DNA from: Hibiscus mutabilis | Taxonomy: Eukaryota > Streptophyta > Magnoliopsida > Malvales > Malvaceae | Assembly (NCBI GenBank): GCA_019671005.1 | Contig: CM033725.1 | Coordinates: 33,750,678-33,814,677 of the forward strand | Direction of reading: 5' to 3' | DNA: 64,000 nt | Part shown: piece by piece, positions 46,601 through 56,537 of the stretch | Layout: every line of letters starts with the position of its first letter | Numbering within the stretch: position 1 is the stretch's first letter | Notes under the pieces: model-generated | Database searches by the model: none | What the model was told of the DNA's origin: nothing | The model's input: the letters and a program-made list of their open reading frames with translations, nothing else | Translations under genes and position numbers: made by a program

Positions 46601-48060
46601 TTTACTCTATTCCTAAAGTAACCGGTTCACCGGATACTATTTTTTTTAATCCAACATCTATTAATGATTCAACTTGATCCAAGGGTCTATAACACAAAAC
46701 CTTATATTAATCTTATTTTAAGCCATTTTCTTTTAGACAAACCCCATATACATGGATAATGAATTCAGACTCCAAAACACTGGACATATCAGAATGAAAA
46801 AAAGAAAGAAGAAGAATTCACCCCCTTATTCTTCCATTTAGCACGTTTGAAAAGAAATAGTGACCAAGGAGATAATTAAGCCTACAAGTGTTTGTGAGAT
46901 GAATTTATGGTAGTATTAATGTTATTAATATTTTTATTAAAATTTGAGTTTTAAATTTTAAAGTTTGTATGACCAATTCTTAAAACGAGCTTACATTTTA
47001 TGTAATAAGTTCGAATTCTTTCAAATATAAGGTAAATTTGTAAGGAAAAAATTTTGATACATAAGTTGCGTAAGAATTAGTTTATGCAAGTCTTTTAGTT
47101 TTAGAGGATATGGATTTAGATTAAGATTTAAAGTTTTCAGGTTTAAGTTTTAGGGTAGGGTTTAGAGTTTAGGGTATATAATTTAAAGTTTAGTTTTTTA
47201 AAATTAAAATTAGGAATTGAGTTTTATGACGTAAATATACAAGTTTATTTAAAATAAATTTTATACCACTGTGTACTAAAATTTTACCGAATTTGTAAAA
47301 CAATGTTTGGATTAAAAGGAAAGGACAGCAAAGAAGGAGAGGGAAGCTAAAGAAGTCTTATTTTTCCAGCATTTCATCTTTATTACTGTTCTACAGCCCA
47401 CTAAAATTATTTTGTTGACTTTATTTCAATTTTAATTTTTTTAAATTTAGATTTATTGTATTTTATTTTTTCAATTATAATTTTATTTCTTTCGGATTAT
47501 TTTTCTATTTTAATTTTTAATAAAATTCACTAAGCACATTTAAAAAAAAAAAGGAGAGGGAAGCTAAAGAAAGTTAATGACTACATGTTATTCAGTTTGG
47601 GTAGTTAAAATTAGTTAATGAAATTAAAAGAAAATAATTTTAATAATAAGAAGAAGAAATAATTAGATTTAATGAATTTTTACAATTATAACTTATTAAT
47701 AAAACTAGTTATTATTTTTCTTTCCAAGTTTTCTCCTCAAATCGAGTTGAATCAAAATTTAACTTTTACTTTCCCTTAAATTAAAAATTATATCCGAACA
47801 AAGAAAATCATAATCATTTCCCTTACTTTTCTTAGCTTTCTTTTCCCCTCAACAAAGGGTTAAGCATGTAAACAAAGAGGGGAATGAATTACTGGACATG
47901 CCAGCCAGCTATTCAAAACACGTATGAGCCATACATGATAAATGTACAAAGTACAGGGTATTACATGTTTCACACTGACCACTGTCGATCCAATGGATAA
48001 CGGGAAAAGGCAAATGGTTAGCATAGCTTCTAACCCTTCTGGAAAACATCCGGCGAGGGC
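43700..48060. other. Gene-poor AT-rich region, no supported gene
   Basis: No conserved frame, RNA gene or complete transposon was recognised in these 4.4 kb. A 36-codon acidic frame on the minus strand starting near 44059 (MDESSNVDVEGVNDD) could be a fragment of a transposase-derived or nuclear protein but is too short to name. The sequence 47137-47190 has a few TTTAGGG-like words, too degenerate for telomeric DNA. The sequences 44500-45100 and 45900-46500 are low-complexity A-rich. Confidence 0.55.
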
Positions 48061-48164
48061 TTTAGATAAAGTAGCAAAACACTAGAGAGAAGAGGCCGCG
48101 TAATGATGGTTGATTTCAGGTCCGGAGATGCCAAGTTAGTGCAGTCCTTGTCTCCACACAAACT

Positions 48165-48503
48165 GCCAAGAACATGGTACATTTAGTCAGATATAGGCAT
48201 ATTTTGTCGACTAAGAATTCACATAAACTCCTAAGAATAGATTATTAACCTACACCATATCCATTGCTCGCCATATGACAAAGGATAGTTAATGTGATTT
48301 TCGCAAAAATCTAATTAAGCTCAGTAAGGATGTACATTTGCCCCAAGGAGTTACATGGAGAAGTCTGCCTGGGGGTATAGGCTTGCAACCATGAACTAAC
48401 CACACACAATCATTGCCAATTTTCTAAAATGTTTTAACCCGATTCCTTTTCAATAAAATATGAATTCTTGCTGCATGAGATTACCTGGTTTGCATTCAAA
48501 CAA
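48165..48503 (-). other. Probable 3' UTR of the F-box gene, possibly with an intron
   Basis: Just after the stop, the minus strand reads AACCAG followed by GTAATC (a donor at about 48484), and TTCTTGGCAG followed by TTTGTG near 48165 would serve as acceptor. This is inferred from splice-site form only. Confidence 0.35.
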
Positions 48504-49259
48504 TCACTCTGATTCAGATGCCTCTTCAGTATCAGACAAGGGTAAGAGAGTGCAGACGCCAAGCATATGTCCATTAAGGCACACATAATACTCGATGCAA
48601 TCCTCATATGCACCCAACCTGCAGCTTGCACTTTGTGGTATCATTTTAGCTTGCAGCATGTCCCACAATTTTGCCTTACAATAAGGGCACGCAGCTGTCG
48701 GATGAAGCTTTGCTGCCCTGTCAATCAACATCTTCCTAACCTTTGAAACAAAGAATGACTTGAAAACTCCTCGAAAAAATCCCACATCACCCTCATCCCC
48801 TTGGTCCAGATGTTCACAAGGGTCGGACACATATAAAATATCGGTCCTGCATTGTGGTAAAAGGAAACTCTTGCCTGAAGTCCTCGAGAACCTGGTCCTA
48901 TAAACAAAATGGCCAGGTATTTGAACATTGTTGAACAAGCGACCACCACTACAACCCGAACAATAGATAAGCATTTTTCCGAGTGCTCTCCAGTTCCCAT
49001 CAACACTGTGACTTCCACTAGACTGCAGATCAAGCATCATCTTTGGGGCCCTCGTTTTGCAGAATTCTTTCCACAGTACTCTCTTGGCAAGATCATCAAA
49101 CCATTTGCATACGCAGGAAAGAGCGGCAATCAACTTAGGATTCCAGTTGAGTTGTTGAAACACTAGGAAAATCACATCTTCACTTAGATGACCCTTTCTG
49201 CATTGACAACTAGATGAGTGTATGCAACGATACTGCTTTGTTAGGATCATTGTTCCCAT
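48504..49259 (-). CDS. EDL1: EID1-like F-box protein (EDL1-type), single coding exon
   Basis: The protein is about 248-251 residues. Two Met codons are possible starts: 49259 (MGTMILTKQ) and 49250 (MILTKQYRC); family members I recall begin like the second. Upstream, in-frame codon 49268-49266 is TTG, not ATG. The F-box spans roughly residues 18-60 (HLSEDVIFLVFQQLNWNPKLIAALSCVCKWFDDLAKRVLW, in parts). The Cys/His-rich remainder, with CPYCKAKLW near residue 200 and the end LPLSDTEEASESE, is typical of the EID1-like family. Such proteins are substrate receptors of SCF (Skp1-cullin-F-box) ubiquitin ligases; EID1 acts in phytochrome A signalling and relatives in ABA or light responses. The substrate here cannot be read from sequence. 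It faces ClpB tail to tail. Whether it is EDL1 or EDL3 rests partly on position beside ClpB3. Confidence 0.82.
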   Translation of the reverse strand: MGTMILTKQYRCIHSSSCQCRKGHLSEDVIFLVFQQLNWNPKLIAALSCVCKWFDDLAKRVLWKEFCKTRAPKMMLDLQSSGSHSVDGNWRALGKMLIYCSGCSGGRLFNNVQIPGHFVYRTRFSRTSGKSFLLPQCRTDILYVSDPCEHLDQGDEGDVGFFRGVFKSFFVSKVRKMLIDRAAKLHPTAACPYCKAKLWDMLQAKMIPQSASCRLGAYEDCIEYYVCLNGHMLGVCTLLPLSDTEEASESE

Positions 49260-50333
49260 TCTCCACAAGCAAAAGAAACAAAGATCCTATATCCTGGTTA
49301 TACAAAACAACAAAACATTACAATTACACACCATGTTTCAGTATCTTGAACTTGAATATCCAGTTTATGAACCAGAAAGCCTGGCATAAACATTCAGGGA
49401 TGGAGACTGACAGCATAATGAACCTTGAAAACAAATAGCTTGAAGTCTAAATTACTTTTTTAGAACAAAATCAAGCAGGGAAAGTCGGGGGAGCGGATCA
49501 ACTGCTGGCTCTCAATAACTATTTTAAATGAAAATTATACTTTCCCACAAACAAAAAGTGAGATGTCAGAGTATAATCCATAATCTGCAATATGGTAGAG
49601 AGCTCTAAGAGCTAGTTTTCAACTGTCTCCAAGTTCTGTTGTTTTGTCTACTAAGAGACAAAGATATTGTAACAACATCGTAGAGAGCTCTCAGAGCTAG
49701 ATTTCAAGCATAAATGAATAAATATCTTATCTTGAATACATGTCAAATGTGCCTCTAAACACAGAAATACTAGATTAAGAAAGTTAACTTAATATGCTAG
49801 TTTGAGGACCTATCAAAGGGTGGGGAAACCTGAACCACAGATATGCAATGTACCATATAAGTGGAATGAATATTCAGACAATAAATACGAATGAAGAATC
49901 ATACTTCTATTAAATTAGAATTTCCGTTTCAACTTCAAAATTCCTCATAATGCACAAAACAATCACAACATTTATTCATCTTTCCATATTAGCCAAACCA
50001 GTTGTTTACTTTATACTGGCATAGTCAATTTTATTCTCAATGAAGCTTAACTTGGATTCTTAGATAAATACAGCTAATATAAAGAAGTTGATTTATTCGA
50101 CCAATGCATGCCATTAAATTTATCAAAGCTCAGATCCAAAGAAAAGAAAAAAAATCTACAAATTCAACTGAAATGCTTAATCCAAACAAAACCCACTTCA
50201 CTTCTTCACTAAAATTTCCAAAATCCACATCAAAAATTACCCCCCCGCAAGAACTAAACCATTACAAATTAACCAAAAGTTAAGAAAAAAAAAAAAAAAG
50301 AACAAAGAATTATGAGATCAAAGCCAAAGCGCT
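49260..50333 (-). other. Probable 5' UTR intron of the F-box gene
   Basis: On the minus strand, TCAAGGTGAAG followed by GTGAGC near 50333 is a good donor, and ATAACCAG followed by GATATAG near 49294 is an acceptor just before the start codon. That gives an intron of about 1.04 kb. An alternative acceptor nearer the ATG (GTGGAG/AATGGG) is possible. Nothing else coding was seen here. Confidence 0.5.
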
Positions 50334-50760
50334 CACCTTCACCTTGAAGATTCTTTCTTTACATCGTCCTTAGACCTTTAAAAATAGAGAAAAGTACTCT
50401 GAAAAAACATAATAAATTAGGGTTTTCCTTCACCTGGTAACAAAACCCAACCCTACAAATGAAGAGGAAAAAGCTGTCTAATAATTTTATTTTATTTTAT
50501 TTTAAAAAAGAGTTTAAATGAGAAATTTAAAAATCTGGGTTTTAACGTAAGAAGAAGGGTATTTCGGTAAAATAAAACTCTGGTTTTAGTAGCAGAGAGA
50601 AAATCCCCAAAAGAATAGAAATTGCAGAGATACGGCGGTGAGAGAAGACTGAAGAAGAAGCAAAGAAAGAAGCTTTGGGGTTTTCAAATACAAGAAAAGG
50701 AAAATCATTAAATATTTTCAGAAACTTTAATCGTACAACCATGCTTTTTTTTCCAGCACG
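50334..50760 (-). promoter_or_regulatory. Likely first exon and promoter region of the F-box gene
   Basis: Position only: it lies upstream of the inferred 5' UTR donor. On the minus strand it is rich in TTTC/CTT and short A/T runs. No clear TATA box was fixed. Confidence 0.35.
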
Positions 50761-51105
50761 TCACCGACTAATTATATTGACACACGTTGATCCTAGGACG
50801 TCTATACAGTTTTAGCTGGACCACTTTTCACTACGTGGCGTTGATCCATTGGAAGTGATTTTTAAAGGATACATCCGCGGTTTTGAAAATTTAGCACTGT
50901 TAATTTGTTTGAAATTTCGTGTCGGGACTTTAAAAAAGGTAAAATGACAAAGAAGTATACAAAGATTCTCCACCACTTAAGTTTCGCCACGTGGAAATAT
51001 AGAATTTATTGGAATTTAATTTGCGGATGTTTTGCTTAGGTGGCACCGAATGACTGGCTGTTCATTGTCAATAGTTCTCTTTCGATTATTGTTCGATTTT
51101 ATATA
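50761..51105. other. Intergenic spacer
   Basis: No gene is seen. It contains CACGTGG-like words (TTTCGCCACGTGGAAAT near 50985) that might be G-box-like, without supporting context. Confidence 0.4.
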
Positions 51106-51352
51106 TTTATTTTTGGGGGATAAAATACACCAAATCTTACCTGATTTTAGTTTCGATAACAAAGATATTAATTTTCTTCTAAAAATAATAACTTAATAAT
51201 ATAATTAAAATTTTATTATAAACATATTACTCTACCGCTAAAATTAAAAAATAATATGGTATAATAACAATATTAATCTTTAAAATTTATATATTCTATT
51301 AATTTAGTCTTAATTTTAAAAAATAACATTCATATTTAAAATTTTTGACATT

Positions 51353-51905
51353 GCACCCTCTGACATACACTTTGACCAGTTTGTCACACTTCTTGTTATT
51401 CTTCATTATTTCAATAACCGAAAAATATGATAACTCAACAAACACAGTCACTTCACTATTAAATAACTGACAAACTAATGAAATATGGCTATTATGACCT
51501 TAACGTGTTTGGTAGTAGACGCAGTCACTTCACTAATAGAATTTTTTAATATGAAGGGTTAAATTTATTGAATTGTTTTGAATTATGACCTAAATAATAG
51601 AATGTATAAGCTTTAAGGATAAATTTATTGAATTGCACCCTCCTAACATACACTTTGACCAGTTTGTCACACTTCATGCTATTTTCTATCATTTCAATAA
51701 CCGAAAAATGTGATAACTCGACAAACACAGTCACTTCACTATTAGATAACTGACAAACTAATGGAACATGTCTATTATGATCTTAACGTGTCTGGTAGTA
51801 GATACAACCACTTCACTAATAGAATTGTTTAAATATGAAGGGATAAATTTATTGAATTGTCTTGAATTATGACCTAAATAATAGAATGTATAAGCTTTGG
51901 GGATT
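51353..51905. repeat. Tandem duplication of about 282 bp inside the inverted-repeat element
   Basis: GCACCCTC begins at 51353 and 51635. The two copies align over CATACACTTTGACCAG, AACACAGTCACTTCACTATT and AATAGAATGTATAAGCTTT. Confidence 0.88.
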
Positions 51906-51977
51906 AAAATTATTATTATGCAAAATTGTATGTTTCAATTTTAATGGCAGAGTGATATGGTGTAACAACATTTTAAT

Positions 51978-52452
51978 GGTTTAAGGGTGCTTAAAGCCCT
52001 CGAAATTTTGAGAAAAAAATTAGTTAAGCCACTGAACATTTTTCACCTAATTAAAACTCTTATACCCAAAATTTCACCAATTCATCCCTTCGACTAACGT
52101 TGACTATTAAATTTAATAGTTTTTGGACCAATTGGTGCAATGTGTTGTCTTACGGTGTTATCACTTGGCATTTTTAATTTTTTTATTTTTATTTAAAAAA
52201 TTCTTTAGTAGTTCTAAAAATTTGTAAAAATTATAAAAAATAATTTTCTAAAAAATCTATAAATGTCACATGACAAAAATGTAGTGTGTCACATGACAAT
52301 ATTATATCAAGAAAAAACCGCCAGAAATTAATGGTCAAAATAGCTTAATTGATTTAATTTATTGGTTCAAGGGATTAATTGGGTGCAGAAAAAATTCAGG
52401 GGCTTAATTGATTTTTTTCAAAAGTTCAAGGATTTCAAACACCCTTAAGTCA
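51978..52452. mobile_element. Nested 475-bp inverted-repeat element with 8-bp target duplication
   Basis: ATTTTAAT occurs directly before (51970-51977) and after (52453-52460). The arms TTTAAGGGTG and CACCCTTAA are inverted, followed by similar AATT-rich sequence. Removing it restores the continuous arm seen in the related element near 32411. An 8-bp duplication suits a hAT-type or Mutator-type MITE. Confidence 0.8.
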
Positions 52453-52559
52453 ATTTTAATTGAGTAACTAAATTATTACTTTTAGAAGAAATGAGACACG
52501 TTTGTTACCAAACAAATAATTAAGTGACATGTGATGTATTTTACCCTTTTATTTTTTGA

Positions 52560-53322
52560 GTTAATTGCACAAGAGATGCCCAAAACTATAACATAATTCT
52601 TAAGTGATCTATAAACTTTAAAACATTCTATTTAAGTCTCCAAACTACAATATCATTCTAAACTGATCCCTAAGATTTAAAACATTCTATACCAATCCTC
52701 AAACAATCAATATCATTCCATTTTGATCATTTCGTTAGCATGTCATAACTTTTAATGGTTAAAATTTAGTTTGTTTTTGAATGACCTAGAAATTGAACCT
52801 GCAATCTTCTAAAAAATTCTCAGAACCTTCTAAAACAGGTTATATTTTTTTAGATGGAAACAAGTTCAATTCTAGGGAACTTCAAAAACATTTTTTAACT
52901 AATAGAGCTAATGAGAGGTTAATATAAGGTTCAAAATGGAATGATATTTTTTTTGAAAGATAAATGTTGTATGATTTTATTACTAGATGACATACAATGC
53001 GAAACAAGGACAAAGACCTCATTAAAAAACCTCCCTGAACTTAGGTGGAGGAAAAAGAGTGCACCGTGTCCATGCCATTGACTGATGGAGAACAAAAATC
53101 TAAACATGCTACATCTACAAGCCAAAACCAAATTGATACTACACGATCCCTATTGATTACATTGTTAAGCCCAAAATGAAATGATATTGATAATTTGAGG
53201 AGTTATATAGAATGTTTTAAAGTTTAAGGACCAATTTAGAATGTGTCATAGTTTGAGGACAGAAATATAATATTATAAAATTTAGAATAAGTCATAGTTT
53301 GAGGAGCGATAACTTGTATTGT
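52560..53322. mobile_element. Inverted-repeat element (about 180-bp imperfect arms) with a nested retroposon
   Basis: The left arm (CAAAACTATAACATAATTC, AACTTTAAAACATTCTAT, CAATATCATTCCATTTTG) matches the right arm read backwards (from about 53320 to 53175). No coding sequence is present. The exact ends and target duplicate are uncertain. Confidence 0.65.
52948..53172 (-). mobile_element. Short retroposon insertion (LINE/SINE-like 3' end) with 15-bp target duplication
   Basis: AAAATGGAATGATAT (52933-52947) and AAAATGAAATGATAT (53173-53187) flank an insert that, on the minus strand, ends in a run of A's (T's at 52947-52954 on the plus strand). This is the hallmark of target-primed reverse transcription. 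The 225-bp body has no frame. A CTCTTTTTCCTCC...TTTTTTAATGAGG stretch resembles words common in plant LTR leaders, so the source family is uncertain. Confidence 0.68.
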
Positions 53323-53334
53323 CTATGATTTTCC

Positions 53335-53617
53335 TGTAACACCCCCTACCCAGTCTGGAAGAAAACCAGATCAAGGACGTCACCAGAATACAAAATAGAG
53401 ATTGGAAAATCAAATTACAACCCAATAATCAGAACACAATATTTTCGAGAAAATTATTTACCATCAGAGCTCATGATCCATTCAATTCTGGTTTTTAGCC
53501 ATTGGGGACCAAAATGTAAATTTTGAGAATTTAACCCCTTTTCAATAAAATTGAGGAGATACTTATGAAATTCATAGAGATTCATGCTTAATGGTCTATC
53601 GAATATGTAACCGATTA
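53335..53617 (-). repeat. Fragment of a gypsy-type LTR, antisense
   Basis: It starts TGTAACACCCCCTACCCAG, the form usually seen at the end of gypsy LTRs read backwards, and continues about 280 bp until element F begins at 53618. No partner copy is in the window. Confidence 0.5.
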
Positions 53618-54211
53618 TGTAACACCCCCGACCCGGATGTCACAATTGGGCCTCAAGCCCAAACCAAAAACCATAAAATTTCTCAAACTGGGTTTAGCCC
53701 AAACAAGTTACTTTCCAAAACATTTAGATTCAATAGTTGAAAACATAGATAAATAAATTAAATTGTTACAAAGGAGCTCCACTTTAAATTAAATCATTTA
53801 AACATTCGACTTTATAAATACAATTTCAAAAGTAAGAATTACATACTCGACTACGTAAGGTCTTGCAAATACATAGCCCACTAATAGTGCTGGAATCCCG
53901 TACTAATAGTACTCTTTGATCCCACGATTTGATGATCAACCTACGCACAGAAACAACGATTTCGAGCATTGAGCTTACAAAGCTCAATGGTACACATCTA
54001 ATATTCTATACTTTATGCTAATCATAAACATAAGCATGCAAGCTAGTACGAGCAATAAGGAGAGATAAATAAACGCGTGGCGCTACCACTAGTCGCCTAA
54101 ACACATGCTCTCATCATAGAAATTATTATACATGACCCACAAGGCCTAACCATACTCGGGATCTCACTAGATCATCTGAGCGAAAGCAGACAATTCATAC
54201 CAAAAACATGG

Positions 54212-54378
54212 AGTGAAGCCCGAGTCCATACAACATCTAGATCCTACACTCCGAGTGAGGCCCGCGTCCACACAGCATCGGGATCCTACACTCCGAGTAA
54301 GGCTTGAGTCCAAACAACATCGGAATCCTATACTCGTAATGATAAGGCATGCGTCCACACAACATCAGGATCCTACAT
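54212..54378. repeat. Minisatellite, four units of about 43 bp
   Basis: Units beginning GTGAAGCCCGAGTCCA start near 54212, 54255, 54297 and 54341, each ending around GGATCCTACACTCC. It lies in the LTR of element F. Confidence 0.85.
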
Positions 54379-54702
54379 TCGGAAGTCTTCAACCATGGTG
54401 TTGCAACATACTCAAACTCTCATGGGTATCCAGATCCCACCAATCAACAAGACCCAACCATACAAGTGCCCTTACTTGGCACATAACCACATACAATACA
54501 CCAAGAATCCTTATGGTTGCTATTACAAACCAGTCACTCAACATTTACCGATTTATTACTCATTAAGCTCTTATATGAAGTTAAATTCTCAGTTTCTCAG
54601 TTTTACTATTTATTTTACCATATTAGAAGTCTATTGGGTCTTAATCCTCGAATTATGAGACCCTCGAACTCAAATGTAATTTTTGAGTAGATTGTCCAAC
54701 GA

Positions 54703-54982
54703 GTATCGATACTTGCTTAAGGGTATCAATACGTTTCTATGGGTACCAATACCCACCTATGCATATTGATACTCAGCTTGCACGTTAAGAGGTTTAATCC
54801 AAACCCCGTACCAATACAAGGGCCGTGTATCGATACACCATTGGCACCGATACGCCCACAAGTATACCGATACTCAAATTCGCTATTGGAAATCGTTAAT
54901 TTCCACAAGTACCGATACGGGTTGACCCATACCGATACAACCTCCAATCGTATACCGGTACAGCTAAAGCTCGTATCGATAC
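54703..54982. repeat. Phased array of GTATCGATAC-like palindromic decamers in the LTR of element F
   Basis: Starts are 54703, 54723, 54743 and 54763 (exactly 20 bp apart), 54808/54827, 54844/54864, 54909/54929 and 54952/54973. That is twelve sites, three of them exact GTATCGATAC (54703, 54827, 54973). The others mostly differ by one or two bases (GTACCGATAC, GTATCAATAC, GTACCAATAC, ATACCGATAC). The ORFs on both strands here only reflect the repeat. Confidence 0.85.
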
Positions 54983-55910
54983 CCTATTCACAAGTTCGTA
55001 TAATTTCCTCGAATTACAATATTGCAATGCTTATTTGATCCCTAAGTCTTATGAAAGTCATTAGGGTATGTTTACTAATGCATTCATTCAATTAACATTA
55101 CTTACCGGCTTTATACTCATTTATTCGAATATTACCATTATTCATCTCTTATACAGTTTCCATCAAATACATCAATTTATATGAACAAGTAAACAAGGCA
55201 TTACGATTATCAATAAATCAAAAACCATCCAATATCATACAAGCATCACAAACGACCTTACACGGTCTCTAAAGTCTCCACTAGTCTCATCATAACCGTA
55301 ACATCATCATGCATCTTATAATATATCAAGTCTCATGATACCGGTCCACAATATTCTTATTCATCATCTACCTATTTTGCGAATACTAACAAGCAAGACA
55401 ATCACATTTATGATGCTCATGAAGCAATAGGAGTTCAAGGTGTACTAACCTTGAGCTGATATCGCTAAAATCCTCATCCGAGAATAATCCTCGTATATCA
55501 ACAAATACAAAACTACATTAATTCATGCATCCCTTATTCAACTCACAAGGTCAAACATGTAAAAATAGCTTATTGGGTTTGAATTTGGCAAAATGGACTA
55601 TGCCATTGGATCCATAACGTCGAGAAACCCTCGGGACCCTAGGGTCCCTCGAAAAAGTAAATGCTTGGTCAATGGCCGGTCAATGTCGATCAAATGTGGT
55701 AAAGAGTGTTGGTCGATCTAGTGTGATGCAGGTGTACAACAACTATGGTGCACCCACGGGCCCAGATCCAGTGTACACATGTGGAGGGGAGCATGGTGCA
55801 CTCTAGCTTCCTGGACAACGCCCACTCTCAGCAGCCGGAGAGTGTGGCGCATGTTGCGACTTTCTATGGCTGGACGACAGCGGCAAACTCCAGTCCTACA
55901 TATTTTCGAC

Positions 55911-56142
55911 TTAGGAATTCAATGGTGACCTCTGTTTTTGATTTTGATTACTCGAATATGGCTAACTAGAACACCCCAAATCTTCTTTTTCTTCACCCTC
56001 TCCAACGACAACTCCGACGACTCGAGTCCGACATTAGGAATTCGATGGTGACATTCGTTTCTTATTTTGATCACTAGAATATGGCTAACTGGAACACCCT
56101 GAATCTTCTTTTTCTTCACCCTCTCCAACGACAAATCTGACT
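55911..56142. repeat. Tandem repeat, two units of about 123 bp
   Basis: TTAGGAATTC begins at 55911 and 56034. Both units contain AATATGGCTAACT and TCTTCTTTTTCTTCACCCTC. Confidence 0.88.
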
Positions 56143-56537
56143 ACAATTCTGAGACTACCGTCCGACCTATCTCGATGAGATAAACGCGATGGTGTAAGAG
56201 GTGTCGTGCACGATGACTTCGGCAGCTGTAGATCGAGCCCTTACTTTTTCTTTTTTCTCTTTTTTTTTTCTCCCAAAATATCTCATTTCTCTTATTTTCT
56301 CTCTCCCCCATCAAATCATTAACCCTCTTTTATTTATTTATTATTATTATTTTAAAAACCTTCTACTTTTCTTTTCTTTTCTTTTTAAATTATCCCACAC
56401 ATATTATCTTTTTTTGAACAAAGATATTAACTATTTTAATTTATCACAAATCCTAAATCCAACTATCCTTGATTTAGGCTTCCAAAAAATTGGGTTCGAG
56501 GCCCAATTTGTCGAAGCTCACAATTTGGGTCGTTACA

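Larger units (their letters stand above)
51115..52547. mobile_element. Long-inverted-repeat DNA element with both ends (Mutator-like, non-autonomous)
   Basis: The left end GGGGGATAAAATACA and the right end TGTATTTTACCCT are inverted copies, and the arms stay similar for more than 100 bp (TTTTCTTCTAAAAATAATAA on the left, its complement near 52480 on the right). TTTATTTTT flanks both sides (51106-51114 and 52548-52556), a 9-bp duplication as in Mutator-like elements, though low in complexity. No transposase is present. It contains a tandem duplication and a second, nested element. Confidence 0.72.
53618..56537 (-). repeat. 3' LTR of element F (2920 bp)
   Basis: Its plus-strand ends are TGTAACACCCCCGACCC and GGGTCGTTACA. 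It contains a minisatellite (54212-54378), a phased palindrome array (54703-54982) and a tandem repeat (55911-56142). The 171-codon frame at 56201-56716 crosses the LTR boundary and is not a gene. Confidence 0.82.

Noticed and set aside
47137..47190. TTTAGGG-like words resembling plant telomere repeat
   Set aside because: Only a few irregular copies; such words are common in plant intergenic DNA, and there is no tandem array.
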